Assembly: GCA_028641055.1 (NCBI GenBank)
Contig: CM054060.1
Location: 208,220,445-208,284,444, forward strand
Source: Alopecurus myosuroides
Lineage: Eukaryota > Streptophyta > Magnoliopsida > Poales > Poaceae
Length of the DNA stretch: 64,000 nt
Direction: 5' to 3'
Every line of letters begins with the position of its first letter. Positions within the stretch are counted from its first letter, which is position 1. This document shows, one piece after another, positions 20,549 to 31,510 of this stretch. Under the pieces are notes generated by a model. It saw nothing but the letters and a program-made list of their open reading frames with translations, searched no databases and was not told the DNA's origin. The translations under genes were made by a program, and so were the position numbers.

Positions 20549-21364
20549 ATGGATCTCAGGTTCTACCCGCAGGTGGTTCGTATGACTCGTTCCGAGAGCA
20601 CTGCCGGTTATCCGGAGATGCTGAGAGACATGGTCACTTTTCTGGGGTTCCGTTGGGCACCAGAGTACCAGGTCTACGAGCAGCAACGAGAGTTTGACCA
20701 GACCTACTACCAGGCTATCGTCTACATTCTGTCAGATGATGGCATGAGCGTTGTCCACCGCTACGAGGCAGTAGGTTCCACAGTGGATATGGCTGTGCAG
20801 CAGGCAGCTTATGTGAGTCTCACCGTCCTTCGTGCTGACTACTGGGGATTTGACGATTCTATCTATCGCCACATCCCCCGTGGTTACATCACTTCGGAGG
20901 GAGCTCACTTCACTCTCTACGACAACTTGGATGTCTACGAGCATGATAACTCCAGGATGCACACCACCGCTCAGTTTGTGAGGCACAGTGACGCAGTTGC
21001 CAGCACACTATCTCAGGAGTTGGCTTCAGTCAGAGAGCAGATCTACCTTGCTTTGACTCGTCTGGCGACGTACACCACAGACTTTGTTGGAGATGAGCGC
21101 TTTGCACGTTTCGATCAGCCAGTTGGTCGTCGTCTGCCAGATGCTGGAGGTTACGAGCCGATCAGAGGTCCACTCCTTAACCTCGGTGCTGGTTACACTG
21201 GGATTCCACGCTTTGGAGCACTGGGAGTCGACGCTATGTACTTCACCACACATAGAGTCGCTCTCAGACCACGTCAGATCTATGTGGATCGTCGTTCTAC
21301 CTACTTTCGTGGGCGTGCTCCTCACCGTACCTCTCGCCGTACTCCTAGTCGCCGTCCTGCGTGA
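20549..21364 (+). CDS. ORF0: 271-aa protein upstream of gag in T1
   Basis: An intact frame with ATG at 20549 and stop at 21362-21364. The T3 copy (40035-40850) has the same 271-aa length with about 90 percent identity by eye, so the frame has been kept. Residues about 20-95 have the pattern of a double-stranded-RNA-binding fold: an N-terminal helix (YPEMLRDMVTFLGF), then APEYQVYE, a strand (YQAIVYILSDD), a strand around HRYEAVGST, and an Ala-rich helix (DMAVQQAAYVSLTVLR). The C terminus is Arg-rich (HRTSRRTPSRRPA). I do not recognise a named family. An accessory RNA-binding role is inference. It stands alone ahead of gag and would be translated from a genomic or subgenomic transcript. Confidence 0.75.
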   Translation: MDLRFYPQVVRMTRSESTAGYPEMLRDMVTFLGFRWAPEYQVYEQQREFDQTYYQAIVYILSDDGMSVVHRYEAVGSTVDMAVQQAAYVSLTVLRADYWGFDDSIYRHIPRGYITSEGAHFTLYDNLDVYEHDNSRMHTTAQFVRHSDAVASTLSQELASVREQIYLALTRLATYTTDFVGDERFARFDQPVGRRLPDAGGYEPIRGPLLNLGAGYTGIPRFGALGVDAMYFTTHRVALRPRQIYVDRRSTYFRGRAPHRTSRRTPSRRPA

Positions 21365-21573
21365 TGAGCATGGGAGTACTGATGTATCCATTCTTAGCTA
21401 TGTTTAGTTATCCTTTGACATTCGAACCATTTGTGGTGTGTTGGATATTCTGATGTATTTGAACATGTGATTATGTACCTGTTGGTTATCTATTCATGCG
21501 TCGGAATAATCTCTCTTTCAGTTTCCAAGTCTATCCTTTTCTATTATTGTGCTAAAATGCATTTCCATTCAGG

Positions 21574-22512
21574 ATGCCGCCAACAAGGAACAACCCGCCT
21601 GAGCCACCGCCAATCACGGAGCTGTTGACTCAGATGACCCAAGTCATGGCACAGATGGCCCAGTTTCAGACTAACCAGCACAACAACCAGAATGCTCCAC
21701 GGGTCAGCATCAAGGAGTTCCTCAGTCTGGGCCCGAGAGCTTTCGTGGCAACACGCGAGCCTCTGGATGCTGATGACTGGATCCGTGAGATAGCCAAGGC
21801 TCTGGACATTGCTCACGTTGCTGAGGAAGACAAGGTCAAGTATGCCTCCTATCTGCTGAAGGGTCAGGCAGCTACTTGGTGGGAAAACTACCAGACCATG
21901 AGAGCTGGCTATCCAATCACCTGGGGTTGTTTCAAGGAAGCCTTCCTGAAGCACCACATTCCAGATGGTCTCATGGAAAGGATGCGTGAAGAGTTTTGCT
22001 CACTCAAGCAGGGCAAGTTGGACGTCATCGGCTATCAGAGTGAGTTCAATCGCCTCGCTTGTTACGCTGGTGATGAGGTGTCCACTGAGGCTAAGAAGAT
22101 GGCAAGGTTCCGCAGAGGTTTTAACCCGGAACTCAAGTATGCCCTCACCAACATCAAGGCCAACAACTTCGAGGAGCTCGTTAACACCGCGCTCAATGAA
22201 GAAAATGGGCGCAAGGCGTTCGAGGAGTCTCGCAAGCACTCGCGTAAGGGTGGTTCCTCCTCCAACATGACCACCCCTCCGCAGAAGCGCCGCATCTGGG
22301 TGCCAAATGGTGCTGTCACTCGGGCTCCATACGCCCAAGCTTCTCCAGGCTTCGCTCCCCGCCCACCCAACCCTGCTCAGATGCATGATCAGAGGGCTTC
22401 GATGGGGCAGCCAAGGCCAGGGCCTCCTCGTGTCGTCACTTGCTACAAGTGCAAGCAGACGGGGCACTACGTTGACAAGTGCACGCAGAGGCAGCTACCT
22501 CCACCACCACCT
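21574..22512 (+). pseudogene. T1 gag, truncated by insertion of T2
   Basis: The frame begins MPPTRNNPPEPPPITELL and has the retrotransposon gag core ([20 protein letters not shown], then [12 protein letters not shown], then [19 protein letters not shown]) and a CX2CX4HX4C zinc knuckle at residues 290-303 ([14 protein letters not shown]). Gag forms the particle and binds RNA. After the following PPPPPP the sequence passes directly into an LTR start at 22513. Protease, RT and integrase of T1 must lie beyond the right edge. The open frame to 23037 past 22512 reads through the T2 LTR and a Helitron and is not gag. The T3 gag is very similar. Confidence 0.85.
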
Positions 22513-22692
22513 TTTAACATCCCAAGTATGAAAACTCCCCTTAGAATGTTTGTTTCATGTTTATTAAAGTATTGCATCATGTCATCATTTTGTTTCCATT
22601 TGTTTCATTTAGTTTGCATCTGTTTTTTCCTGTTTTCACAATTCAAATTTAAACTTTATTCAAATGATTATTTCATACTTGCTCTGTTACAA
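22513..22692 (+). mobile_element. T2 5' LTR, first 180 bp
   Basis: It starts TTTAACATCCCAAG, one base different from the TGTAACATCCC start of T1, after CACCT of the T1 gag (22508-22512, presumed target duplication). It continues at 27181 after the Helitron. Together the two parts make about 4.48 kb, close to the T1 LTR length. Confidence 0.8.
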
Positions 22693-22943
22693 TCTTTTCT
22701 CTACTACCTAAAAGACCAATTTCGTTCCGTCTTCGCCCCCGTCCGCGATACGTCGCCCGCCTTCGTCCAACTCGCCCATCTGTCTTCGTTAACTTCGTGC
22801 ATCCTCACGGTTTGTTTCCCATGCCATAGTTTTGCCCCTAAATTTCGGCATCAATTAACGCGGCCCTGGACGGGACTGCCCCTCCCGCACTCCACATCTC
22901 CACCACAGGATCCCGCTCTCCCTGTCGACCTCCGCCTCCGTCC

Positions 22944-23340
22944 ATGGCGACCATCTCCGCAGCTCTCTCTGTCTCCTTCCTTCCGCCCGCGACTCGCCGC
23001 GCCAGCTCCACCATCTCCTCCCCGCGCGTCAAGGTAAGCCACATCATCTGCACATCCGACGGCCGCGGCCATACCCCTCTGATTCCGTGGTTCCCGCAGA
23101 GAGCCGCGCGGTTCAGGTGATGCGCCCAGCCGCCCCCTTCCCCGGAGGAGGAGACCCCGACGTCGCCTTCGTCACTGTGGGGCGTCTCCATGAGCGCCTC
23201 GACCGCGGGCGTCGCGGGGCTGGGGCTACTGGAGACCGGCTACCTCAGCTACCTCAAGCTCACCGGCTCCGAGGCCTTCTGCCCCGTCAGCGGCGGAGGC
23301 TGCGGCGACGTGATCGACAGCGACTACTCGGTCGTCTTCG
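22944..23340 (+). pseudogene. LTO1: Captured fragment of LTO1 / plastid VKOR-like gene (exons 1-2)
   Basis: Exon 1 (22944-23033) starts ATG and encodes a Ser/Ala/Arg-rich plastid-transit-like peptide ending at AAG/GTAAGC. The intron runs 23034-23099 and ends CCCGCAG. Exon 2 (23100-23340) encodes TAGVAGLGLLETGYLSYLKL, then EAFCPVSGGGCGDV, then DSDYSVVFG, and ends at a GTAATC donor. This matches the N-terminal VKOR domain of lumen thiol oxidoreductase 1, which oxidises thiols in the thylakoid lumen; the two Cys are its loop pair. Only the first part of the domain is present. The CXXC site and thioredoxin domain are missing, and a TGA near the start of exon 2 (frame RAARFR then stop) breaks the frame. 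Family assignment is from memory of the motif. Confidence 0.7.
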
Positions 23341-24668
23341 GTAATCTCTCCCGTCCACTGCGCCCCTCCCCGGCCAGATCGCCCCCGCAATTTTCCTCTC
23401 CACCCCACACACGTCAGATCTCGCGCTGCCTTAGTCCAAGCTCCGTCCCTCCTCCAAGACTTCACCCCACGCCGCGGCACGCCGGTTGCCGCCCGCTGAT
23501 CCCCCGACCTCGCCGCGACCGCACCACCTCGGCATGAGCATACATCTCCTGCCCTCTCTCTCTGTGTAGCCTCCCACCTCTCCATGGAAACCAGCGCGGT
23601 CTCTTCCATCTCCCCTGGTGAAGAGCGGTAAAGGGGATGGGAATTGAGCGGTGACTAGGGTTAGCAGGACGTCCGACTTCTTTTCCGCCGGTCGCTCCCT
23701 CCTCTGCTCCTGGACAAAAGACGACGGCAGGTTGGTTGGGTTTCTAGGACTACGCCGCGGCTCCGTCTGCTTGCCTCGGCCATCCCGACGTACGGTCCTC
23801 GCCTCCTTCCCCTTGCCGTGGTGAGCTTTTTTCCACCCTGCAATGTTCTGAACTTAACTATAGATTATGGCTTTGACTCCTATTGCTCGCGTTCTGCATT
23901 TTGTGCAGTAAACCATTAGATTTTGTGCAGTAAACCTATAGCTGCAGTAACTCTCATGCTATAACATTCATATCTGAATCTAATGGAGAAAATGGACAGT
24001 GGAATGAAGTAATTTGATTTTCCTTTACAGTCATCATATATACGACATGGATTTTCTTATTGAAAAATTTAAGATGCAATTGGACGATTTGTGGACTGAA
24101 GAAATAAGAGATGCCAACATTGAGCGTCTTATGAAGGCCATATATTCTTTGTTGAGTTCAATCGGTACATGAATCAAATTAAAAACGAATCTGATAAGGT
24201 TGCCGAAATTTTAAGATCAAACCCATGCGGCATAGTCAGTAGTCATGCAATATTTAAATCCCAATTTTCTATTGAATGCAATCTCATGGAGATGATCTGA
24301 ACTGGATGAGGTATTAACAACCGCAGCTATATTTGTTTGATGCACTGCCCTTTGCTACTTTCTTTGTTCTTCACAACCTCGCATTGTGTATTTAGGTGTG
24401 TCAGAGTGGTAATCATGATTCCATTTTAGGATAAGCGAAGAGCTCTTCGGGAGGATGAAAACTCCGAAACGCATTTCTGATTAGTAATGACTAGCTTCAG
24501 TTATGTTTTATCTGTTCAGAAGTATAAATGGAGTAGCATGAAAATAAATACCTTTTTTTTGCCTCTATATCACTTTATCAATTGAAGTTATGTTGATAGT
24601 GTTTATAATCAAGCGGCCCGGAAAAAAGTTGTAGAATAATTCCTTCATCCATTGAAACATGCACAGGA

Positions 24669-24948
24669 GGTGATGATGAGGATGGGGAGAAGAAGAGCAA
24701 CAAGGAGCAAAGAGGTGGACTAGAGGTTGAGCGAGGAGTTCAAGAAGTTCATGGGAAACCCATCTATCGAGGCCGCCATCAAGCGCGAGAGGAATTGCGC
24801 TGACCAGAAGTTTCGGGAGCTCGACCGCGAGCCCGATGCCAACCAGGTTACAGATATACTCCGGGTGTTTATCAAGGAGACCCTGGAACGGGCGAAGCAG
24901 AGGCTGCAAGACGTCGACCAGAGACTCAAGGCAATCGACCTCGACAAG
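24669..24948 (+). pseudogene. Captured fragment resembling EGY3-type plastid protease gene
   Basis: The plus frame reads SEEFKKFMGNPSIEAAIK, then DQKFRELDREPDANQV, then ETLERAKQRLQDVDQRLKAI, ending DLDK. The order and spacing resemble the conserved N-terminal region of EGY3 (an EGY metalloprotease-like plastid membrane protein), which I recall as a Glu/Lys-rich helix before the protease domain. One TAG at 24721 interrupts the frame upstream. The donor after the final AAG is AT rather than GT, so it may be mutated. The assignment is from memory and moderate. Confidence 0.45.
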
Positions 24949-27827
24949 ATAACATTTTCATTGTTTCTTCTGCTAACTGAATGGAAATCTCATTTGAATC
25001 AAGTACGATTTCATGACGATTTTCGGATGTTTGGGCTAATTAATGGTGCACCGCAGAGATCAATCACACGACGAAGAAGGCGGCCGTGGAGCATGACATG
25101 TCTCATATAAGGAAGCATCGTCCGTGGTGCGCCTGTCTGTCTGCGTGCGTTGTCTATGTGGTTTCAGTGCTCGCCGTTGGATACAAAGGTCATTTAATGA
25201 ATACAACTTTTGATCTTTCTTATCCATATGCAGCTGCATGACCTAACTCTCTAATTTCACAGATACAGATTTTAAATGTCCCTGATTTCTTAGGACGCCA
25301 TAAATTGTGAATCTTGTACTTAGTTATCTTGGTTGTTTATTCTTTACACTCAACTTTGGTGTCCATATAAATTCAAGGTCATCTTCCCAGACCCTGGAGT
25401 GTCTGCCCTTCTGAAGTACCAGTGGAAAGATGCGCAGTTCAAATGTGCTACATATTGTCTTATTTTCAGTAGTCCACCTACACAGGTAGATGATTTACTT
25501 ATTGAACTGTTCGCGACACCTACTATTCTATTCATGCTACATGCCAGCAGTATTTACACTCCAGATGTTAATTTTGCTGTTAAGATCTGTCTGATAAGCT
25601 CTTCTAAAATGTCTAATAGTAAACACCATATTTAACTAGATATGATAGGCACACGATACAGACTAATAAAATAATTGGTGTTCTTATAGAGCAGTAAATC
25701 TTAACAGCTGCTTATAGCTTTAAGACATTCGGACATTAAAGATGATTGCCATGCGAGTTTTAGCGATCACATTTTTTAGGATCTAAAATACTTCTATCCT
25801 TTTATCTTGTAATTGCAGTTTTAGCGACCAAAAGCCAGTCAATACTTATGATGGAGTTGTTGTTATAATTATCTAGGATGATGAGATGCTTGAATATGTT
25901 GAATCCACTCGTTGATGACCTTATATGTAACTTATGATGCTAGATAATTTTTTTGATTCTTAGAAACATGGATTAGTTTATATCAAGGAAAATGAAGTGT
26001 CTAAAGAAAACGTTGGTACGATAGGTTCAACATGCACATTTACACAGCATTCGGGCATGCACGTCTCAGCCCGCTGTTCCAATTGCCCTCCTGATGCTGT
26101 TTCACAATTGATCGTGTTTTTTATACCAACAGAAATGCAAATCTATATAAGTAAATAATTATTTTTCATTGTGTACATCGAATTGCTTTATTTTGGATTT
26201 ATGTTTTCTCTTGAGAACCCGAATGAATAATTGAATATGCTAGGTAGGGCGCGCCGGCGGACGTGTCCACAGCGGTGGGGCATGGATTCTGGGAAGACGA
26301 ACAGTCAGGTTCTCGGCCATTGCGTGCAAGGTGAGTTCGGACTTCTATTTTTGTTTGGTTCAATGGCAGTCAGCTGAGCGAAATTTATCAAACGCAATTT
26401 ACCAGTCGGGAAATAGTTGTATATTGCATCGATACACTCCTGTTTATTGATAATTAAATAGCTTCAAGGAAATCTTGTTCTAGCTGCTCTTTTATTTCCG
26501 TAGTCGTCACAACATCAACTCAATGTTCGTTCAGCCTTTCCGATTATAGATCTTCAAACTGTCAAAAAAATGCTGCAGGCTGACTGACAGGTATTTGATT
26601 ACTGGCAATAGTGTAGAGCATATCATCTAGGCATGAAGTACCATCTATCCTTCTAGATTACTTCATATCCTTCTAGATTATCCAATGAACTTTTTTGTTA
26701 AGCAAGATGAGCTCTTCCGCCACTCTTTATGCAATATCCAGCGCCAACCTTGCTTCTTGCAGGTTTGGTCCTACATACGAAATCTCCCTAGCCATTCTGA
26801 TGAAACGGAAGAATTAAAATATCAAAGTGAATTGATCTTGGTAGCAACCTGGAAAAACGTTGAGTTGTAGTTCTATGGAAGAACTGGGGTAGCGGCAACG
26901 GGCAAGTACGAATCATGACAGGGGAAGAGTATGTTTGGTTGGGAAAATTGCTTATCTCACTTGGGTCACTAGCTTCCTTAAGTGTATAAGTGAATTACTC
27001 TAATTTAATAAGAGGCAATTACTTTTGTCCATTCTTTTTATGTATACTATCGTTCACATTACATTTTGTATCGACATTTTAAATGGAGTGGATAAATGAA
27101 TATTCACAGGAATTATTATGTGTACATGCATCGAGTTAAAAAGCTTTAGTGGCCGTAGCATCGCACGGGCATTCAACTAGTTCAAATTATAATGTCAAAT
27201 CAAACCCTCATTTGTTTCCATTTTATTCCATAAGGGTCACTTATTAAATTGATGGTTTTAATCAATCATTTGATTCCAAATTGCATTCAAAAGTTCAAAT
27301 ACAAATCTCAAACAGCACTCAATTGGAATTATGCAATTGCCCAAAACAATTTAACCCCTTTGTTCTAAATTAACATAGGGGTCACCCTATTTAGAAGTTT
27401 GTTTTTATTAATGACCATTTAATATTAAAATTCATCTAAATTTGGTTTAAATACAAACAACAAGCAAATTTCAAAATTTCTGAAAACAAACTTAGCATTT
27501 ATTTGCTAATGGCCTAATTAACTCCCCCTAATTTTTCCAAAATTTTTACTAACCTAAAAACCATCTTTTTCTTCCAATTTATTTTTCAGCAAAAAAAAAC
27601 AGGAGAAAGAAATTTTTAAAATTAAAATCTGGCGCCAAAAGGGGAGTGGGCTGCGCCCAGCCCACCTCTTTCCTTCCGCGCGCAGCCCAGCCCAATCACT
27701 TATTCAGCGTAACGATTCGTTTTTTTTTCTTTCTATCTAATCCATCGTCGCCTTCATGTACGGCATCGCATCCGTGAAGCCACGGCAACATCCGCGCCTT
27801 CCGACGACCAGGAGGCGATCCCGAGGG

Positions 27828-27836
27828 CTATAAAGC
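27828..27836 (+). promoter_or_regulatory. TATA box of T2 LTR
   Basis: CTATAAAGC after the AT-rich U3, followed by a GC-rich leader with repeated CCCTAG. The equivalents are 16373-16378 in T1, 34546-34552 and 45181-45187 (minus) in T3, and around 51218 (minus) in T4. Confidence 0.65.
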
Positions 27837-28393
27837 TGCCCTAGGGCCGCGCGCTGTGCCCTGAGCCCTAGTTCCCCTCTCCCTCGAGCTCCCGCCGCCG
27901 TCTACCCCTCTCGCGGCCACCTCCCACTCTCTGTCCCCCTCTCCGGAGAAGAACACGACTGAATCCATGTCAACCGCCGCCGCTCCCGTTCACCACTCAC
28001 CCACCTAGCCCCTGGAATCGAACGACCACTTCTTCCTCTTCCGATTGCACACCGGAGCCGCCCCGGAGAGCATCTGTAGCCGCGCCGCCGTCCACGACCA
28101 CGTCACCGCCGTCTGCCCCGAGCTGCTGCAACGCCTGCAATCGCCGGTGAGCCTCCACGGTGCCTCCTCCCTCTCTGTTGTTCGCCATCACCACCGCACC
28201 CGTGCACATCATCACTGCATCGTCCAGCACACGTTTCCCCGCGGGCAGCACGAGCACGGCCGCGTTGATCCCCGCCGGCGAGCAGAGTTTCGTTCTCTGA
28301 CAGAGTACAGCGCGCGCACGTTCAAAAATTCAGTTAACGCGTTGTGGAATAATAACCTCACTGCATCGCTGTTCCTATCAAACGACTGAAACT

Positions 28394-28477
28394 CACCGTA
28401 CTGGTTCAGAGCTAGCGATGCGCACGGGCAGGTCGCGGGTTCGAGCCGCGACTCCGTGGAATAAAAACCCACGTTTT
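28394..28477 (+). ncRNA. tRNA-like Pol III module in T2 LTR
   Basis: The A-box-like CACCGTACTGG is at 28394-28404, the B box GGTTCGAGCC at 28438-28447 (one base nearer than in T1) and a T4 run at 28474-28477. The T-arm-like stem TCGCGG/CCGCGA brackets the B box and is fully paired, although its bases differ from the other LTRs. Confidence 0.5.
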
Positions 28478-29652
28478 GCGCGCAGTGCTGACGGGCAGAC
28501 CCCACCCGTCAGCGACCCTCACTGCCACGCGCGCGCGCGCACGCCACGCTGGCCCCAGGCCCACGGGCAGTGGCTGTGGGTAGTTTGCTGCACGGTAACA
28601 AAAGTTTTGCCAGCATGTTTCTTTCAAAACTAGTCCTTTAAAATTACAGATTAGTCCTCTGTTTTAAATTGATAATAACTTTCAAAATATAACTCTAAAT
28701 AACAAAAGTAAAATATGTTTATTGTTCTAAATTAAATTGTCTATCCATTTATGCCATTTGTGTACTGTTTTGAATTTTCCAAATGCAATTCAAATTTGAA
28801 TTCAAATAATTCAATTGTAATTTGCTAAATTGCATAACTAAATCATAATTAATCCAAATAATGCAAATAAAATATGTTTTCCATACCATTTTGAACCACC
28901 TATTCAAATATAAATTTTGTTTCATGGTTTGAATAATTTAAATTGCTTAAATAATTTAAACCTTGGTTAAATCATTTAAATTTGATAAAATCATAACTTG
29001 CTCAATTTAAATTATTTTTGAACATGCAAAATATGTTTTCCAACTAGAAAAACATAACCTTTTCAAATATGAGTTTGAATTTATGGTTTGAACAAATAAA
29101 ATTCAAATAAAATTCATGCTTGTTTTAAATTCATTTAAAACTTGTTTAATTTTGTTTAAGTCATAATAAATTCATCCTAATTCCTTTTTCAATATCTGAA
29201 ACATGTAATCCACCCAAAATTTTATGATCTTTTCAAATATGAATTTTGTTATTTATTTTGCACAAGTTAAGTGGCTGAAAACAACAATTACTTGTGTGTC
29301 ACCTTTAAGGAACCAAAAATTCCTTAACTTAATAAATAAAATTCTAAATTGGTAAACCCTATTTTAAATTGGTTCTATTGTTGTTATTTTGTTGTTTTCC
29401 TCATACATGCATCATACTAATCCACCTTCACCTGTTGATTAGTTGGAAAACAAATAATCTAACCAAAATCTATGGGCTTTTCATATGCAACTCAAAATTG
29501 CATATGTGTCCATTTAAATTGTGTTACCATGTCAATTAGTTTATTTTGGTGCATCCATTAAACTTGACATGCATCATCCCATGATTGTGCACTATGCCAT
29601 GATATTGATTGTTTATTTTTCCTGTATTGTTTGTTTGCTTCTTCTCGGATAG

Positions 29653-29730
29653 ACGACGACGTTGAGACCGACGATCTTTACGACACCCCTTCTGAGGATC
29701 TAGCCCAGTACCCGGCTACTGAGTTTGCAG
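29653..29730 (+). other. Exon-like acidic segment 1 in T2 LTR
   Basis: 78 bp between GGATAG/ and /GCAAGT, encoding 25 residues beginning DDVETDDLYDTPSED. Length, phase and borders equal those in T1. Confidence 0.45.
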
Positions 29731-30942
29731 GCAAGTTATCACTCACATGAACCATTGTGTTCCTTTCAACATTGGTTACCGATACTTTCCGTTGTCTATT
29801 TCTGCTAGCCATATGTATCGTTGCTTCTGTTACGAACCTATCACCTGATCCCCTAAACCCTGATATTGCCTCACATCCAGTCCTATAACCCCGTTGGTTG
29901 AGCCCGTGTCTTACTAGCATGCTTAGGGTTGTTTTGCTCGAGTCTGTTATCAGTTACTTTCTGTTACTATATTCTATTATGTTCTGGGGCTCGATGTTAA
30001 ACAACAACCTGTTAATTTGAGGTAATAATAAATTGCTGATAAGGCACCGACAGGAGGCTCGGCGTGGTTTTGAGGCCTGCTAGTGTCGACCCTAATAGGA
30101 AAAGGGTCTTGTCTACTGATCCATGATGAGCGCACTATCCGCATGTGGGAAGCGTGTATGGGCGCCCCCTCAATTTGATTCGATTCGCATCTCGTCAAAA
30201 TCACCACACTTAGTTCGGGCTTTCCATTTGATGCACGCATATGCAGGTACGAACCCGAGGCCAGGGTGGAACTTTTGTAGTCGGCATTTAGGGCGGCGTG
30301 GTCTTCCAGTGCTATGAGGGTCCCCTTTTCTTCGTGGGGCTCGATTAGCCGCGCATGCACAACACGTGGTGCTTTGGGCTTGATGCGAAGAAGAGTTGAG
30401 TTGTGTTGAGTGCCCCGCTTGGTGGGAAAGGCCTTCCCATATGGCGGGTTATTCTTACGTGTACGGCCAAATTGGTGACCCCTGCAGGGATAAATCTTCT
30501 CGAGAAGCCGTGTTTTCCGCGGTTATGGTTGACTTGGTGAAAGTACTAGCTAACAAGTACTCAGAACAACTTACACCTAACTAATGATAACTTGACTAGT
30601 AATAGGCTTATGGACACAACAATTTGATCCATCATTAATCCAACTGTGTGAGTTATCCTCGGATTGCTTCTTTGGATAAGGGGAGAGATCCAGGATGGGT
30701 TTGTGTGGTGGTTAGCTATAGTTGGTTACGATACGCTATCTTATCCCCTTTCTGATAGCTGGAAGTTGTAGTTTGTTCTGTAGTTGGTTAGTGCAGCCAG
30801 TTGCAGCATCTTTTATATCCCTTCTTTCCGTTGAACCCAAGGCATATGTGCTTGGTGTTGACGGGCTACACTTTGGTGAATTGTGAGTCTTGCTTGCCAG
30901 TACGTTTATGTACTGACCCCTTTGGGGCTGTGGTTTCCGCAG

Positions 30943-31007
30943 ACTACGCTTACGAGGATCCCCGTGACGGCTACTACGTGGAGTTTGACGAGACTGCTGA
31001 CGAGTAG
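30943..31007 (+). other. Exon-like acidic segment 2 with stop in T2 LTR
   Basis: 65 bp after GTTTCCGCAG, encoding YAYEDPRDGYYVEFDETADE and TAG. The codon formed across the junction with 29653-29730 is GAC, so the frame is open through the putative GC-AG intron. Confidence 0.45.
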
Positions 31008-31262
31008 GTAGCGGACCCGGGCAGGATCCGAGACATCGTGGATGGGCTCCGTTTTCTTTTCATTCCCGGCTTCTTAAGCCTATTTGGATTTGTTTGTACT
31101 CAGACCCTTTGAATGCTTCCGCTGAGTTGTAATGATGTTATGTTGGGACATGTGTCCTCTGGATGATTGTATTTGCTATTCTCTGCCCTAGTGAGGGCCA
31201 GTTGCAACCTATTTCCATCTTTTGTGTCTTAGAGATTTGTTGTGTTATCATCTTGTTCAAAG

Positions 31263-31305
31263 CCGTTGACGTACCATGTGTGTATGGTATGAAGTACGTC
31301 AATGG
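31263..31305 (+). other. TGACGTAC stem-loop near T2 LTR end
   Basis: The arms are CCGTTGACGTAC (31263-31274) and GTACGTCAATGG (31294-31305), with one mismatch (G-T wobble in RNA) and a 19-bp loop, as in T1. Confidence 0.7.
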
Positions 31306-31481
31306 TAGTGTCCTGATTTCTACGGGATAGTTTACATCGACGGTGAATAGTAAAGATTGGTTGTCACACATAAGTGTTGGCCTACTCGTAAGAGATGCGG
31401 GTGCCGGTAAGCCCCGTAATCCAATCAAAATACTGTTCAGTTCGTACGGTGAGTATCCTCTAGAAGTCCGGGTGCGACAAA

Positions 31482-31510
31482 TGGTATCAGAACCTGTCTC
31501 GACAAATGGT
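31482..31510 (+). other. T2 PBS remnant and deletion junction
   Basis: TGGTATCAGAACCTGTC (31482-31498) is the PBS of T2. At 31500-31510 the sequence CGACAAATGGT repeats 31475-31485 exactly. From 31508 on it is the T3 LTR in the opposite direction. The T2 internal region (ORF0, gag, protease, RT) and the first 720 bp of the T3 left LTR are missing, so a single deletion with a templated filler repeat explains the join. Confidence 0.75.

Larger units (their letters stand above)
22693..27180 (+). mobile_element. Helitron (non-autonomous) with captured gene fragments
   Basis: The 5' terminus contains TCTCTACTACCTAAA (from 22698), which fits the grass Helitron consensus TCTMTAYTAMYHNW. The 3' terminus is CTAG (27177-27180), preceded by a hairpin CCGTAGC-ATC-GCACGG with one bulge. 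Insertion lies between A and T of the host LTR (GTTACAA / TTCAAATTA) if the 5' end is placed at 22693. The alternative start at 22698 would have T to its left. No target duplication is seen, as expected. Rep/helicase is absent. It carries pieces of at least two plastid-protein genes in the plus direction, plus unrecognised exon-like pieces (around 24040, 25380, 26250), so it is a chimeric gene-capturing element. Confidence 0.85.
27181..31479 (+). mobile_element. T2 5' LTR, remainder
   Basis: It continues the LTR after the Helitron and ends CCGGGTGCGACA at 31479, followed by a PBS. It contains a TATA box CTATAAAGC (27828-27836), a leader with CAATCGCCG/GTGAGCC (28147) as a candidate splice donor, the tRNA-like module (28394-28477), a hairpin (28487-28513), exon-like segments (29653-29730, 30943-31007), the palindrome CTTCTCGAGAAG (30496-30507) and a TGACGTAC stem-loop (31263-31305). 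The 64-aa frame at 30123-30317 lies inside this LTR and matches one in T1 at 18652-18846. I do not treat it as a gene. Confidence 0.85.

Noticed and set aside
21574..23037. 487-aa gag-like protein
   Set aside because: Only 21574-22512 is gag. The rest reads through the T2 LTR start and into the Helitron.
22944..23340. A functional LTO1 gene
   Set aside because: It lacks most of the VKOR domain, has a stop near the start of exon 2, and lies in a Helitron inside an LTR.
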